The translations under genes and the position numbers were made by a program. From Paludibacteraceae bacterium (GTDB lineage Bacteria > Bacteroidota > Bacteroidia > Bacteroidales > Paludibacteraceae): DNA of 64,000 nt. Of this stretch, positions 34,604 through 43,241 are shown piece after piece. Where the stretch lies: NCBI GenBank assembly GCA_017961765.1, contig JAGCWQ010000084.1:19431-83430 (forward strand). The letters run 5' to 3'. The notes below the pieces were generated by a model, which was not told where the DNA came from, made no database searches, and was given only the letters and a program-made list of their open reading frames with translations. How positions within the stretch are numbered: position 1 is the first letter of the stretch; each line of letters starts with the position of its first letter.

Positions 34604-34682
34604 TCGGATTTTACGTCAGGGCGGGGATTGCCTCTGCTCGGATGAGCGGGGTGAGGAAGCCTCGTTAATTAAGGATAGGAAG

Positions 34683-36026
34683 ATGAAACGTCAGGTAGAT
34701 ATGTTGAATGGCCCTTTGTTGGGTAAGATTTTGATGTTTGCCTTGCCAATAGCGGCGAGCAGCATCTTGCAGCAGTTGTTCAATTCGGTGGATGTGGCTG
34801 TCGTGGGAAGGTTCTCTTCGCCACAGGCTTTGGCTGCTGTGGGGAGCAATGGGTCGCTCATCAATCTGATGATTAACCTTTTTGTCGGCATCTCCATCGG
34901 TGCCAATGTGGTCATTTCCCGTTTTGTGGGCAAGCGTGATGACGAGGGCATCAAGCGGGCGGTCTCTACTTCCATTGCGGTCTCGCTAGTCAGTGGTGTT
35001 TTCTTGTTGGTCTTTGGGTTGCTTACTGCCCGTTCCATCTTGGAGGCGATGGATACCCCTTCGGATGTCATTGATTTGTCGGTGCTTTATCTTCGGGTCT
35101 ATTTCTTGGGAATGCCCTTTATCATGCTCTTCAACTTTACCTCCTCTATATTTAGGAGTGTGGGTGATACGCGTCGTCCGCTCTATTGTTTGGCGGCTGG
35201 TGGAGTGGTGAATGTGGTTGTGAATCTGATTCTGGTGGTTCTGTTCCATCTTGATGTTTTGGGTGTGGCGGTCGGTACGGTTGTAGGAAATGCGGTGGCG
35301 GCTACGTTGGTCTTGCGCCTTTTGAGGAAGGAGGCGGATCCGTTTCGTTTGCAGTGGTCCATGGTGGGCTTTTCTCGGAAGGAGTTGTCCCAAATGCTCA
35401 AGATTGGAGTGCCGGCGGGAGTGCAGAGCATGGTCTTTTCATTTGCCAATGTCTTCATTCAGACGGCCATCAACGGATATGGTGCCTTGGCCGTGGCGGG
35501 TTCGGCGGCAGCGCTCAACTACGAGCATTATTGTTATTTTGTGATTGCGGCTTTCGGTAGTGCGGCTACTACCTTCACGGGGCAGAACTATGGGGCGAAG
35601 AATGGGGCGCGTTGTCGTGTCGTCTTCCGTCATGCCTTGTGGATGAGTGTGCTGGGATGCGGCTTGTTGAATCTGCTTTTTGTCTGGCAGGAGCGTTGGG
35701 CTATCGGCCTCTTCTCTTCGGATGCGGAGATTTTCGAGTTCGCCTTTATTAGGATGGAGACGGTCTTGCTGTGGCAGTGGATCGCTTGTAGTTATGAAAT
35801 TGCGTCGGCCTCTTTGCGGGGTATGGGCTATTCTCTGCTGCCGGCTTTGCTGACTATTTTTGGTACATGCGTTCTTCGACTTTGTTGGATATTTTTCTAT
35901 TGTCCTTCCCATCCCGATTTCCAAACGCTAATGGTTGTCTATCCGATCTCTTGGATGTTGACAGGAGTGATGGTTCTGACGGCGCATTACATCGTCTTCA
36001 AGAAAAAAATGAGTTGGCAGTCGTAG
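34683..36026 (+). CDS. MATE-family multidrug/Na+ antiporter
   Basis: A 447-residue twelve-helix efflux pump of the MATE/DinF group. It starts MLNGPLLGKILMFALPIAASSILQQLFNSVDVAVVGRF, the typical first helix of the NorM/DinF-like proteins. The two halves show the expected internal symmetry, with the second half opening at about residue 235 (LKIGVPAGVQSMVFSFANVFIQTAINGYG). It exports drugs or cationic compounds in exchange for Na+ or H+; the real substrate is unknown. The gene has its own promoter region and is divergent from nadK. The start is the ATG at 34683. Confidence 0.93.
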   Translation: MKRQVDMLNGPLLGKILMFALPIAASSILQQLFNSVDVAVVGRFSSPQALAAVGSNGSLINLMINLFVGISIGANVVISRFVGKRDDEGIKRAVSTSIAVSLVSGVFLLVFGLLTARSILEAMDTPSDVIDLSVLYLRVYFLGMPFIMLFNFTSSIFRSVGDTRRPLYCLAAGGVVNVVVNLILVVLFHLDVLGVAVGTVVGNAVAATLVLRLLRKEADPFRLQWSMVGFSRKELSQMLKIGVPAGVQSMVFSFANVFIQTAINGYGALAVAGSAAALNYEHYCYFVIAAFGSAATTFTGQNYGAKNGARCRVVFRHALWMSVLGCGLLNLLFVWQERWAIGLFSSDAEIFEFAFIRMETVLLWQWIACSYEIASASLRGMGYSLLPALLTIFGTCVLRLCWIFFYCPSHPDFQTLMVVYPISWMLTGVMVLTAHYIVFKKKMSWQS

Positions 36027-36052
36027 AGGATGTCTGTTCCTTGCTTTTATGA

Positions 36053-36107
36053 TTTTACCTCCTAATGCTTCTATAAATTGAATTCTTCCCGTGCCGAAGA
36101 CACGATG
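36053..36107. repeat. imperfect tandem repeat unit 1, with near-palindrome
   Basis: Begins TTTTACCTCCTAATG and ends with CGTGCCGAAGACACG, a near-perfect inverted repeat. It lies just after the MATE gene and is followed 23 bases later by unit 2. Confidence 0.65.
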
Positions 36108-36129
36108 TCAGTTTTTTGCTATTAAAGGA

Positions 36130-36187
36130 TTTTACCTTCCAATGTTTCGGAATGTTGTGTGGAGCCTTCCGTGTCGAAGACACGACG
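36130..36187. repeat. imperfect tandem repeat unit 2, with perfect palindrome
   Basis: Begins TTTTACCTTCCAATG and ends with CGTGTC-GAA-GACACG (36170-36184), a perfect 6-bp inverted repeat with a 3-base loop. Same layout as unit 1. Confidence 0.65.
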
Positions 36188-36234
36188 CAAAAATAGCCCC
36201 GCACTTCAGTGTGTGGATGTGGGGATAAGGGAAC

Positions 36235-36267
36235 AAAAAAGGGCATCCCCGAAGGAACGCCCTTTTT
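36235..36267 (-). terminator. terminator of rpmE2
   Basis: On the minus strand AAAAAGGGC pairs with GCCCTTTTTT around a 14-base loop. It lies 18 bases past the rpmE2 stop. Confidence 0.88.
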
Positions 36268-36284
36268 GAAATCCGTGGAATGGA

Positions 36285-36536
36285 TTATTTCTTTCTGTTA
36301 CCGTAGCGGCTGAGGAACTTATCAACACGACCAGCAGTATCTACCATTTTAGCCTTACCAGTGAAGAATGGGTGAGATGAACTGGAAATTTCAAGCTTTA
36401 CCAAAGGCAATGTCTCGCCATCAATCTCGATGGTATCCTTTGTGTTAACCGTAGAACGTGTGATGAATACGTCGCCATTAGAAAGGTCCTTGAATGCTAC
36501 AGGACGGTAATTTTCTGGATGAATGTCTTTCTTCAT
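36285..36536 (-). CDS. rpmE2: 50S ribosomal protein L31 type B
   Basis: An 83-residue large-subunit protein. It begins [30 protein letters not shown] and contains [33 protein letters not shown]. It lacks the CxxC zinc pairs of L31 type A, so it is the zinc-free type B form. In many bacteria this paralogue replaces the zinc form under zinc limitation; here it may be the only L31, which is common in Bacteroidota. It has a strong terminator. Confidence 0.97.
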   Translation of the reverse strand: MKKDIHPENYRPVAFKDLSNGDVFITRSTVNTKDTIEIDGETLPLVKLEISSSSHPFFTGKAKMVDTAGRVDKFLSRYGNRKK

Positions 36537-36604
36537 TTCAATCTATGTTATGTTATTTTCTTTTTTACTTTGTTGTTTTTGGTAACCTTCTGTGTAATTC
36601 GTCG

Positions 36605-36612
36605 CAAAATTA
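36605..36612 (-). promoter_or_regulatory. -7 box (TAATTTTG) for rpmE2
   Basis: Minus-strand TAnnTTTG match, 68 bases before the ATG. Confidence 0.55.
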
Positions 36613-36696
36613 TATAAAAAATTTGTACTGAAAAACATTCTTCCTAATTTTGTCATCGAAAAATAATCAACAATTCTATATTAGGGTAGAATTTAT

Positions 36697-36704
36697 TATA
36701 TTTG
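36697..36704 (+). promoter_or_regulatory. -7 box (TATATTTG) for the cyclophilin gene
   Basis: TATATTTG, 79 bases before the ATG; divergent from the rpmE2 box. Confidence 0.55.
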
Positions 36705-36783
36705 GGTGATGAAAACAGGGCGGATTTCGTCTGTTCCAGTGTCTTTCGGAATCGTCCTTTAGAACTAATTAAAAAACAGTGTT

Positions 36784-37605
36784 ATGCGTATATTAAAGTT
36801 ATTTGTATCAATATTTTTAACCATGTCATTTATGGCGGCAAGTGCGCAAACTTCCGAGTCAGAGAAAGTGGTTGTTTTGACCACTGAGTTCGGAACAATG
36901 AAAATCAAGTTGTATAACGATACTCCTTTGCATAGGGACAACTTTTTGAAATTGGTGAAAGAGGGCTTTTACAATGATTTGCTCTTTCATCGTGTGATTG
37001 AAAATTTCATGATTCAGGGAGGTGATCCCGAATCGAAGAATGCTCCTGCTTCCAAGCGTTTGGGTGCGGGCGATGTGGGCTATACGGTTCCAGCCGAGTT
37101 TGTTTTCCCTAAGCATTATCATAAGAAGGGTGCTTTGGCGGCTGCTCGTCAAGGCGATCAGGTAAACCCTCAGAAGCGTTCTTCTGGTTGTCAATTCTAT
37201 ATCGTACAAGGTAAGAGAATGTCTGATGCCGAGTTGGACCGTTGGGAGATGCAGATGCAGCGCAAGGTGCAGGATGCTCGTTTCTATGAGATCGTAAGGG
37301 AGAAGACTCCAGAGATCAAGCGTCTTCGTATGGCAAAGGATTCTATTGGCCTCCAAAATCTCCAAAATGAGATTGACGCACAGATCAAGTCTGAGTTTTC
37401 TGGTGACAAGTTGCCAAAGTTGACTCCTGAGATGCGTGAGGATTACAAGAATATCGGCGGTACGGCTTTCTTGGACAACGATTATACGGTATTCGGTGAG
37501 GTTGTCGAGGGCTTGGACGTAATCGATAAGATTGCGGCAGTTAAGACGATGCCTGGCGACCGTCCTGAAAAGGATATTAAGATGAAGATAGAAGTAGTAG
37601 AATGA
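36784..37605 (+). CDS. periplasmic cyclophilin-type peptidyl-prolyl isomerase
   Basis: A 273-residue protein with a signal peptide (MRILKLFVSIFLTMSFMAASAQ). The cyclophilin fold begins at VVLTTEFGTMKIKLYND, with the active-site FHRVIENFMIQGGDP and GALAAARQGDQVNPQKRSSGCQFYIVQG. An insertion of about 70 mostly helical, charged residues (about 148-218, from MSDAELDRWEMQMQ to LPKLTPEMREDYKNIGG) splits the fold, which then resumes with FLDNDYTVFGEVVEGLDVIDKIA. This long insert is seen in Bacteroidales homologues and may be a chaperone-like arm. It assists folding of envelope proteins. Confidence 0.92.
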   Translation: MRILKLFVSIFLTMSFMAASAQTSESEKVVVLTTEFGTMKIKLYNDTPLHRDNFLKLVKEGFYNDLLFHRVIENFMIQGGDPESKNAPASKRLGAGDVGYTVPAEFVFPKHYHKKGALAAARQGDQVNPQKRSSGCQFYIVQGKRMSDAELDRWEMQMQRKVQDARFYEIVREKTPEIKRLRMAKDSIGLQNLQNEIDAQIKSEFSGDKLPKLTPEMREDYKNIGGTAFLDNDYTVFGEVVEGLDVIDKIAAVKTMPGDRPEKDIKMKIEVVE

Positions 37606-37619
37606 TTTATATGGAATTG

Positions 37620-37653
37620 GGTGGGAAGTTTCGGCTTCCCGCCTTCTTTTTTT
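37620..37653 (+). terminator. terminator of the cyclophilin gene
   Basis: GGTGGGAAG pairs with CTTCCCGCC (one G:T pair) around a 6-base loop, followed by TTCTTTTTTT. Confidence 0.88.
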
Positions 37654-37713
37654 GTTTGCGCCTGTTATTGATTTATGGTATTCCGGATGGAAAGAAAGTT
37701 TAAAGTATAAATA

Positions 37714-38880
37714 ATGGAAACGATTACGGTCGTGCGCACCAAGCATAATGCGCGCAGAGCTCTGTTGGCTCAATATTTTTTAATGGGGTTTGTCTTTTCG
37801 TCGATGTTGTCCCGTCACCCGGGCATAATTGATATTTACCACATGTCGATGGTGCAACTCAGTCTTACCATGTTGTTCATGTCTATTGGATCGGCTCTGA
37901 CGACTCCTTTCTGTGGTTATTTGCAGGGAAGGTATGGGTGTAAGAAATTGTCGGGCATGGGGTATGTCTATCTCGCCATGTTGCCCTTCTTGGCTGTCAT
38001 GCCTAATATCGTGGTTTTGTATCTCTTCTGCATGCTTTATGGAGCGGCGGTCTGCATCACGGATATTTCGGTCAATGGTAACTCCATCATAGTGGAGCAC
38101 GCTTATAAACGTCCGATCATTGCTATGTTCCATGCGTTTTTCTATGTGGGAATGTGTGCGGGGGCTTCTTTGGGAATCCTTTTCTTGTCGCTGGGCGTCT
38201 CAGTCTTCGCTCATTTGCTGTTGGTTTCACTCTCTGCCCTCTGTTCCTTTTATTATATCCGTACATTCTTTTTGAAGGAGACTCCATCGAAGGAGTACCG
38301 TTCAGGAGGCTTCCGGTTCTTGTTGCCTAAGGGCTTGCTGCTGTTGATTGCTTTCGTGGCTTTGTTGGGAAGGGTGGTCGAAGGTGCTGTCTCCGATTGG
38401 AGTACAGTCTATATGAAGCATGTGATCGAGTTTTCCGAGAATATGGCGCCAGCAGGATTGGCTATTTATTCGGCATTTATGGCGTTGGGGCGATTCTTTG
38501 GGGATACGGTCCGCAGTCGTTTCTCGGCTCCGACCATATTGTTGGGCAGTTGTGTCATTACGGCTTTGGGATTAGCGTTGCTTGTGTCGAGTCTTCTGCC
38601 TTGGCTCTCTATAGGAGGCTTGCTGGTCTCAGGTTTGGGAATCTCTTGCCTTGTGCCGGTGATTTATAGTTTGGCAGGGGAACAGAAGGATGTGACTCCG
38701 GCAATGGGCTTGGCCATGGTCAATACGGTCAGCGGAACAGGCTTCTTGTTTGGACCCGTTGTCATTGGATTTATTGCAGATGCGTCGTCTATGCGTGTCT
38801 CGTTCCTCTATGTCTTAGGCCTTGTCTTGGGCATGATGCTTCTCTCTGCCATTCTTAAAAGGAGAACCGCTAAGATTTAG
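37714..38880 (+). CDS. MFS transporter
   Basis: A 388-residue twelve-helix major facilitator protein. It resembles the YbjJ-like group, with MGFVFSSMLSRHPGI at the first helix, GRYGCKKLSGMGY in the 2-3 loop (the MFS GxxxD/R motif region), and GRVVEGAVSDWSTVYM in the second half near helix 7. The EGAVSDW motif is typical of this small group, whose substrates are unknown. The gene has no strong promoter visible and follows the terminator of the cyclophilin gene by 60 bases. Confidence 0.86.
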   Translation: METITVVRTKHNARRALLAQYFLMGFVFSSMLSRHPGIIDIYHMSMVQLSLTMLFMSIGSALTTPFCGYLQGRYGCKKLSGMGYVYLAMLPFLAVMPNIVVLYLFCMLYGAAVCITDISVNGNSIIVEHAYKRPIIAMFHAFFYVGMCAGASLGILFLSLGVSVFAHLLLVSLSALCSFYYIRTFFLKETPSKEYRSGGFRFLLPKGLLLLIAFVALLGRVVEGAVSDWSTVYMKHVIEFSENMAPAGLAIYSAFMALGRFFGDTVRSRFSAPTILLGSCVITALGLALLVSSLLPWLSIGGLLVSGLGISCLVPVIYSLAGEQKDVTPAMGLAMVNTVSGTGFLFGPVVIGFIADASSMRVSFLYVLGLVLGMMLLSAILKRRTAKI

Positions 38881-38910
38881 TGATGGACAATTTCCTTTTC
38901 GGTACGGTGC

Positions 38911-38934
38911 ATGGTAGGGTGTTGACCTTACCAT
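38911..38934. terminator. hairpin between convergent MFS and DUF456 genes
   Basis: ATGGTA-G-GGT pairs with ACC-T-TACCAT around a 4-base loop. It overlaps the stop of the DUF456 gene by a few bases and has no T-run, so its efficiency is uncertain. Confidence 0.5.
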
Positions 38935-39440
38935 AATTGAGGAAACTCGGTGTCGGCTAGAGCCTTATAGACGGCTTCGATGTAGAACCAAAGGAAGACA
39001 ATTCCCAAGGCTAATTTAGCCCCGGTGGTGGCCACGAATCCGATGAAGGATCCCAAGCCTGAACGGAGTGCATCGCCGGTGTCTTTCCCTTCGATTAGTT
39101 CTCCGACCACAGCTCCGACAAAAGGACCGATGATGAATCCGAAGGGGATTGGGGCTACGATTCCGACGAATAGTCCGATGATGCTTCCCCAGACGCCCTT
39201 CTTGCTCCCTCCAAATTTCTTTGTGCACCAGGCCGGACCGAAGAAGTCGAGGACGAAGACAATCACGCAGGCGAGGAAAGTGATGATGAGAAACTCGGTC
39301 GAGTATTGCACTTTCTCGGTGAAATGGAGTAGGATTAGTCCCGCATAGCTGCAAGGACTGCCAGGGATGCCAGGGACGATGCTTCCGGCCAATCCAATGA
39401 CCATGAGGATTCCTGCAATGACGAAAAGTAGTATGTCCAT
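38928..39440 (-). CDS. DUF456 membrane protein
   Basis: A 170-residue small membrane protein of the DUF456 family with about four hydrophobic segments. The start MDILLFVIAGILMVIGLAGSIVPGIPGSPCSYAGLILLHF matches the family's GxxGxxxPxxPG motif. A glycine-rich repeat region (KKGVWGSIIGLFVGIVAPIPFGFIIGPFVGAVVGELIEG) has the glycine-zipper pattern typical of this family. The biochemical role is unknown. A variant -7 box (TACCTTTA, 39535-39528, minus) lies upstream. Confidence 0.9.
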   Translation of the reverse strand: MDILLFVIAGILMVIGLAGSIVPGIPGSPCSYAGLILLHFTEKVQYSTEFLIITFLACVIVFVLDFFGPAWCTKKFGGSKKGVWGSIIGLFVGIVAPIPFGFIIGPFVGAVVGELIEGKDTGDALRSGLGSFIGFVATTGAKLALGIVFLWFYIEAVYKALADTEFPQLW

Positions 39441-39776
39441 CTTTTTTCTTTCTTAATTTGTGTTGCTAACTAATTGTGGCATAGTTGCTTCCAGTGCTTT
39501 TTGAGAAGTGGTTTTGCTAACGCCATGTAAAGGTAGCATTTTTTTAGGAACGGTGCTTCTTTTTCTTTTTTTGAATTCTATTCTTGTCTTATGTTGATAA
39601 ATTTTGGATGCGTGTAAAATAATTAGTCGGAATGGTGCATTTTCCGAAACTTTTTATAAATTTGCGCCTATAACACTTGCCTTTAAGGGACAAGGAAAAC
39701 TTATAATTTTGAATGGGGAATTTGCGAGTCTGTTTAGCAGATAGGTAAGTTTCCGAGTATTAATAAAAGATAGCGA
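39441..39776. other. divergent intergenic region, DUF456 / DUF349
   Basis: About 335 bases. It holds a weak minus-strand -7 box (39528-39535) and a good plus-strand box (39657-39664). No small gene is supported. Confidence 0.5.
39657..39664 (+). promoter_or_regulatory. -7 box (TAAATTTG) for the DUF349 gene
   Basis: TAAATTTG, 113 bases before the ATG. The leader is about 105 nt. Confidence 0.55.
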
Positions 39777-41633
39777 ATGGACATGCTTGATCAGAAGGAT
39801 TCTCAACAAGTGCAGGACGAGGCTTTGAATGCAGCTGCTGACCAGATTGAAAACCAAGGGGATAAGATTATAGAAGAGTGTGAGGAAGACTCTGATGTAA
39901 ATGTGGTTGTGGAAGATTTCAGTTCTTTGTCGTTGGCGGAACTTGTCTCAAAGGCGAAGTCCCTCACGGAAGGAGAGGTCGAGGAGTATGCTCCGTTGAA
40001 GGCTAATTTGGATTCTATCAAACACTTTTTCTATAAGCAATTACGGATTAACAACGAGGAGACCAAGAAGAAATTCTTGGAGGAGGGTGGCGTTGAAGAG
40101 GATTTCAAGGCACCTGGGGAACCATTGGAGACCGAGTTGAAAAGCGTTCTTTCCGCTTTCCGTGAAAAGAGAAATGCGGAGTTGCAACGTATAGAAAAGG
40201 AAAAGAATGATAATCTTGCTGCTAAGAACCGTATTTTGGAGGGACTGAAGGAGTTGTTGTCCAATGCGGAGGATTTCGGCAAGAAAATTCCTGCTTTCCA
40301 AAAGTTGCAGCAGGAATGGAAAGAAGTGGGTCAAGTGCCTGCTTCGGAAGTGGCAGATTTATGGAAAAATTATCAGTTGTGCGTTGAACAATTCTATGAT
40401 AATTTAAAGATAAACAACGAGTTGCGTGAATATGACTTCAAGAAGAATTTGGAGTCTAAAACCAATTTGTGTGAGCAGGCTGAAGCTTTGGCTGAGGTTG
40501 CCGATGTCGTGGAGGCATTCAAGAAATTGCAGGCTTTGCATGACGAATGGAGAGAGGTCGGACCAGTCTCCAAAGAGAACCGCGAGCCTATCTGGAACCG
40601 TTTTAAGGCGGCTTCCACGGTAGTGAATAAGCGTCATCATGATTATTTTGATGCGTTGCGTGAGGAGCGTTTGAATAATTTGGCCAAGAAGACGGCGCTC
40701 TGCGAGAAGGTGGAGGCTGTCGATATTACTACTCTTTCCTCTTATAAGGATTGGCAGGATCAGACGGATGCCATTGTCGAGATTCAAGCCGAGTGGAAGA
40801 AAATCGGTTTTGCTCCAAGTAAGAACAACGAGGCCATCTACGAACGTTTCCGTGCGGCTTGTGACAAGTTCTTCAATGCGAAGAACGAGTTCTACAAGGA
40901 TTCCAAAGAGAAGTTGGCTGCTAATTTGGAAAAGAAGATTGCATTCTGCGAAAAGGCAGAAGCATTGAAAGATAGCGAAGATTGGAAGGGCACAACGGAT
41001 AAGTTGGTTCAGTTGCAAAAGGAGTGGAAGACGATTGGCGCTGTTCCTAAAAAGCACTCCGATGCGGTTTGGAAGCGTTTTGTTGCGGCTTGCGACTATT
41101 TCTTCGAAAGAAAGAATGAGCAGCAGAAGGCGTTGAAGAACGACCAAGAGGAGAATTTGAAGAAGAAAAAGGCGTTGATTGGACAGATCAAGGCTATCGA
41201 AATCGGAGACGACCACAACGAGGCGTACAAGACTCTGAAAGAGTTGATTGCTGAGTGGAACGAGGTCGGACATGTACCGTTCAGAGATAAAGATAAAATT
41301 TATAAAGAATATAAGGCTGCTATCGATGAGAAGTTCGACAAATTGAATTTGGATCAGACGGCAAGACGTATGGATGTTTTCAAATCTAATTTGGAGGAGA
41401 TGGCCGAGAAGGGTCAGCAGAAATTGCTCGGCGAGCGTAAACGTTTGGTTCGCTTGTACGAATCTTTGTCCTCGGACATCGCGACAGCAGAAAACAACAT
41501 CGGTTTCTTTTCCGTTAATTCAAAAGGTGCTGTTGGTTTAATTAAGGAGATGGAACGTAAGATAGAGAAGTTGAAGGAGGAGAGAAAACTTGTGCTTGAA
41601 AAGATCAAAATGTTGGAGGATACTGTAAAATAA
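39777..41633 (+). CDS. DUF349 multi-repeat cytoplasmic protein
   Basis: A 618-residue soluble, highly charged protein with no signal peptide. Five DUF349 repeats each contain an E-W-(K/R/N)-x-(V/I/T)-G core with Trp at 181, 258, 340, 417 and 494, spaced 77, 82, 77 and 77 residues. Each repeat ends in a helical F/YxxAxxxFFxxKN-like helix. The N-terminal 50 residues are acidic, and the last 70 form a charged coiled coil (ERKIEKLKEERKLVLEKIKMLEDTV). DUF349 proteins have been linked to ribosome- or nucleic-acid-associated functions in some bacteria, but the role here is unknown. It is followed 150 bases later by rluB in the same direction. Confidence 0.88.
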   Translation: MDMLDQKDSQQVQDEALNAAADQIENQGDKIIEECEEDSDVNVVVEDFSSLSLAELVSKAKSLTEGEVEEYAPLKANLDSIKHFFYKQLRINNEETKKKFLEEGGVEEDFKAPGEPLETELKSVLSAFREKRNAELQRIEKEKNDNLAAKNRILEGLKELLSNAEDFGKKIPAFQKLQQEWKEVGQVPASEVADLWKNYQLCVEQFYDNLKINNELREYDFKKNLESKTNLCEQAEALAEVADVVEAFKKLQALHDEWREVGPVSKENREPIWNRFKAASTVVNKRHHDYFDALREERLNNLAKKTALCEKVEAVDITTLSSYKDWQDQTDAIVEIQAEWKKIGFAPSKNNEAIYERFRAACDKFFNAKNEFYKDSKEKLAANLEKKIAFCEKAEALKDSEDWKGTTDKLVQLQKEWKTIGAVPKKHSDAVWKRFVAACDYFFERKNEQQKALKNDQEENLKKKKALIGQIKAIEIGDDHNEAYKTLKELIAEWNEVGHVPFRDKDKIYKEYKAAIDEKFDKLNLDQTARRMDVFKSNLEEMAEKGQQKLLGERKRLVRLYESLSSDIATAENNIGFFSVNSKGAVGLIKEMERKIEKLKEERKLVLEKIKMLEDTVK

Positions 41634-41783
41634 AGGTGTTTGGGGAGTCCTTGATGAAAGGTCTCCCTATGCCTTTCAAAGAATGTAAGCCTGTATTTTT
41701 TGTCAGTGATGACAAGCCGATGTAAAATGTTTTTTTGATATATTATATAACTTATAGTACTAATTTAAATAAAGTTTTAAAAG

Positions 41784-43184
41784 ATGAAACCTTTTGACGA
41801 AAATTGGCAACAGGATTCCGGGAGGAATTTCAGTGCCGACCGAGATGGCGAAAACCAAGGAGAAAAGAAGAGTTTTAACCCTAATTTTTCAAGTGATAAC
41901 AGGTTGAACTCGGGAGCTAAGCGTCCAAGAAAGAGAATCAGCGAAACCAGGTTTAACGTAGAGAGCGATTATTCGTCTAACAACAGACCTAATTATCGTT
42001 CGAACTCTGATTATCAGTCTCGTCGCAACAACCAAGATGGTGGCGAGGGTGGTTATCAACCACGTAACAACTACAATAACCGTGGCGGCTACAACAATAA
42101 CCGTGGTGGCTACAACAACCGTGGTGGCTACAACAACAACCGTGGTGGCTACAATAACAATAACGGCGGTGGTTATAACAACGGCTACAACACCGGCGGC
42201 TACAACAACCAGGGTTATGGCAACAACGATGGCGGCTATAACAATGAGGGTGGCTACAATAATGGTGGCGGCTACAACAATAATAACAATGGCGGCTACA
42301 ACCGTCGTCCAAACAATGGCGGTTACAACAACCGTGGCGGTAATGGCGGCTACAACAACCGTGGCAACAACCGTGGTAACAATAATCGTAATAACCAGAA
42401 GCCTAAGGCTCCTAAATATAATCCACAGAAGCAGATCGAGTATCGTTCTATCGTGGTAGATCCTAACGAACCAATCCGTTTGAATAAGTTCCTCGCTAAT
42501 GCGGGTGTTTGCTCAAGACGTGAGGCGGATGAGTTGATCCAAGCTGGTGTTGTTTCTGTAAATGATGTGATTGTTTCTGAGTTGGGTACGAAGATTCTTC
42601 GTGGCGACAAGGTGATGATCCACGACCAATTGGTGGCTCCAGACAAGAAGGTTTATATCTTGTTGAACAAGCCAAAGGATTGCGTGACTACTAGCGATGA
42701 TCCATATGCAAAGTTGACCGTCATGGATTTGGTTAAGAACGCTTGCAACGAGCGTATCTATCCTGTAGGTCGTCTGGATAGAAACACGACTGGTGTCCTT
42801 TTGTTGACGAACGATGGTGATTTGGCTGCTAAGTTGACTCACCCTAAGTACAACAAGAAGAAGATTTATCAGGTTGCTTTGGACAAGCCATTGGAGCAAG
42901 CTCATTTTGACCAATTGTTGCAAGGCATCGTGTTGGAGGATGGCGAAATCAAGGTGGATGCTTTGAATTTCATCGACGAGTCTGATTTGAAGAAGGTGGG
43001 TGTTGAAATCCACTCTGGAAGAAACCGTATCGTTCGTCGTATTTTCGAGCATGTTGGTTACCGTGTGACTCGTTTGGACCGTGTCTATTTCGCAGGTCTC
43101 ACTAAGAAGAACTTGCGTAGGGGACAATGGCGTTTCTTGACTGAGAAGGAAGTGAATATGCTTCGTATGGGTGCTTTTGAATAA
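41784..43184 (+). CDS. rluB: pseudouridine synthase RluB-like with a Gly-Tyr-Asn-rich N-terminus
   Basis: A 466-residue RsuA/RluB-family enzyme that isomerises uridine in 23S rRNA. The S4 RNA-binding domain starts at about residue 231 (IRLNKFLANAGVCSRREADELIQAGVVSVN). The catalytic GRLDRNTTG contains D332, followed by LLTNDGDLAAKLTHPKY and a late HSGRNRIVRRIFEHVGYRVTRLDR, all as in the family. The unusual part is the first 220 residues. An Arg/Lys-rich start is followed at about 85-205 by many GGYNNRGG and GGYNNN units, an RGG-like low-complexity region probably unfolded and RNA-binding. Such extensions are known in Bacteroidota members. The repeats are encoded by GGY/TAC/AAC codons with variation, so they are not a simple DNA satellite. 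Confidence 0.93.
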   Translation: MKPFDENWQQDSGRNFSADRDGENQGEKKSFNPNFSSDNRLNSGAKRPRKRISETRFNVESDYSSNNRPNYRSNSDYQSRRNNQDGGEGGYQPRNNYNNRGGYNNNRGGYNNRGGYNNNRGGYNNNNGGGYNNGYNTGGYNNQGYGNNDGGYNNEGGYNNGGGYNNNNNGGYNRRPNNGGYNNRGGNGGYNNRGNNRGNNNRNNQKPKAPKYNPQKQIEYRSIVVDPNEPIRLNKFLANAGVCSRREADELIQAGVVSVNDVIVSELGTKILRGDKVMIHDQLVAPDKKVYILLNKPKDCVTTSDDPYAKLTVMDLVKNACNERIYPVGRLDRNTTGVLLLTNDGDLAAKLTHPKYNKKKIYQVALDKPLEQAHFDQLLQGIVLEDGEIKVDALNFIDESDLKKVGVEIHSGRNRIVRRIFEHVGYRVTRLDRVYFAGLTKKNLRRGQWRFLTEKEVNMLRMGAFE

Positions 43185-43202
43185 TCGTCAGATTATATAA
43201 TA

Positions 43203-43236
43203 GAAAAGGGCGGGGATGCAAATCTCCGCCCTTTTT
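43203..43236. terminator. bidirectional terminator, rluB / DUF3089 gene
   Basis: AAAAGGGCGG(GG)A pairs with T(CT)CCGCCCTTTTT around a short loop, with A and T runs on either side. It serves the converging rluB and DUF3089 genes. Confidence 0.88.
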
Positions 43237-43241
43237 ACTAG

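Noticed and set aside
34615..34680. Riboswitch in the MATE gene leader
   Set aside because: Only one small hairpin (CCTC/GAGG, GCTC/GAGC); too little structure and no conserved motif recognised.
41989..42312. His/Cys/Tyr-rich open frame on the minus strand
   Set aside because: A shadow of the GGYNN repeats of rluB; composition is an artefact of reading the repeat backwards.
42036..42400. Short tandem repeats resembling a CRISPR array or minisatellite
   Set aside because: They are in frame within rluB and encode GYNNRGG units with variable spacing; there are no spacers and no cas genes.
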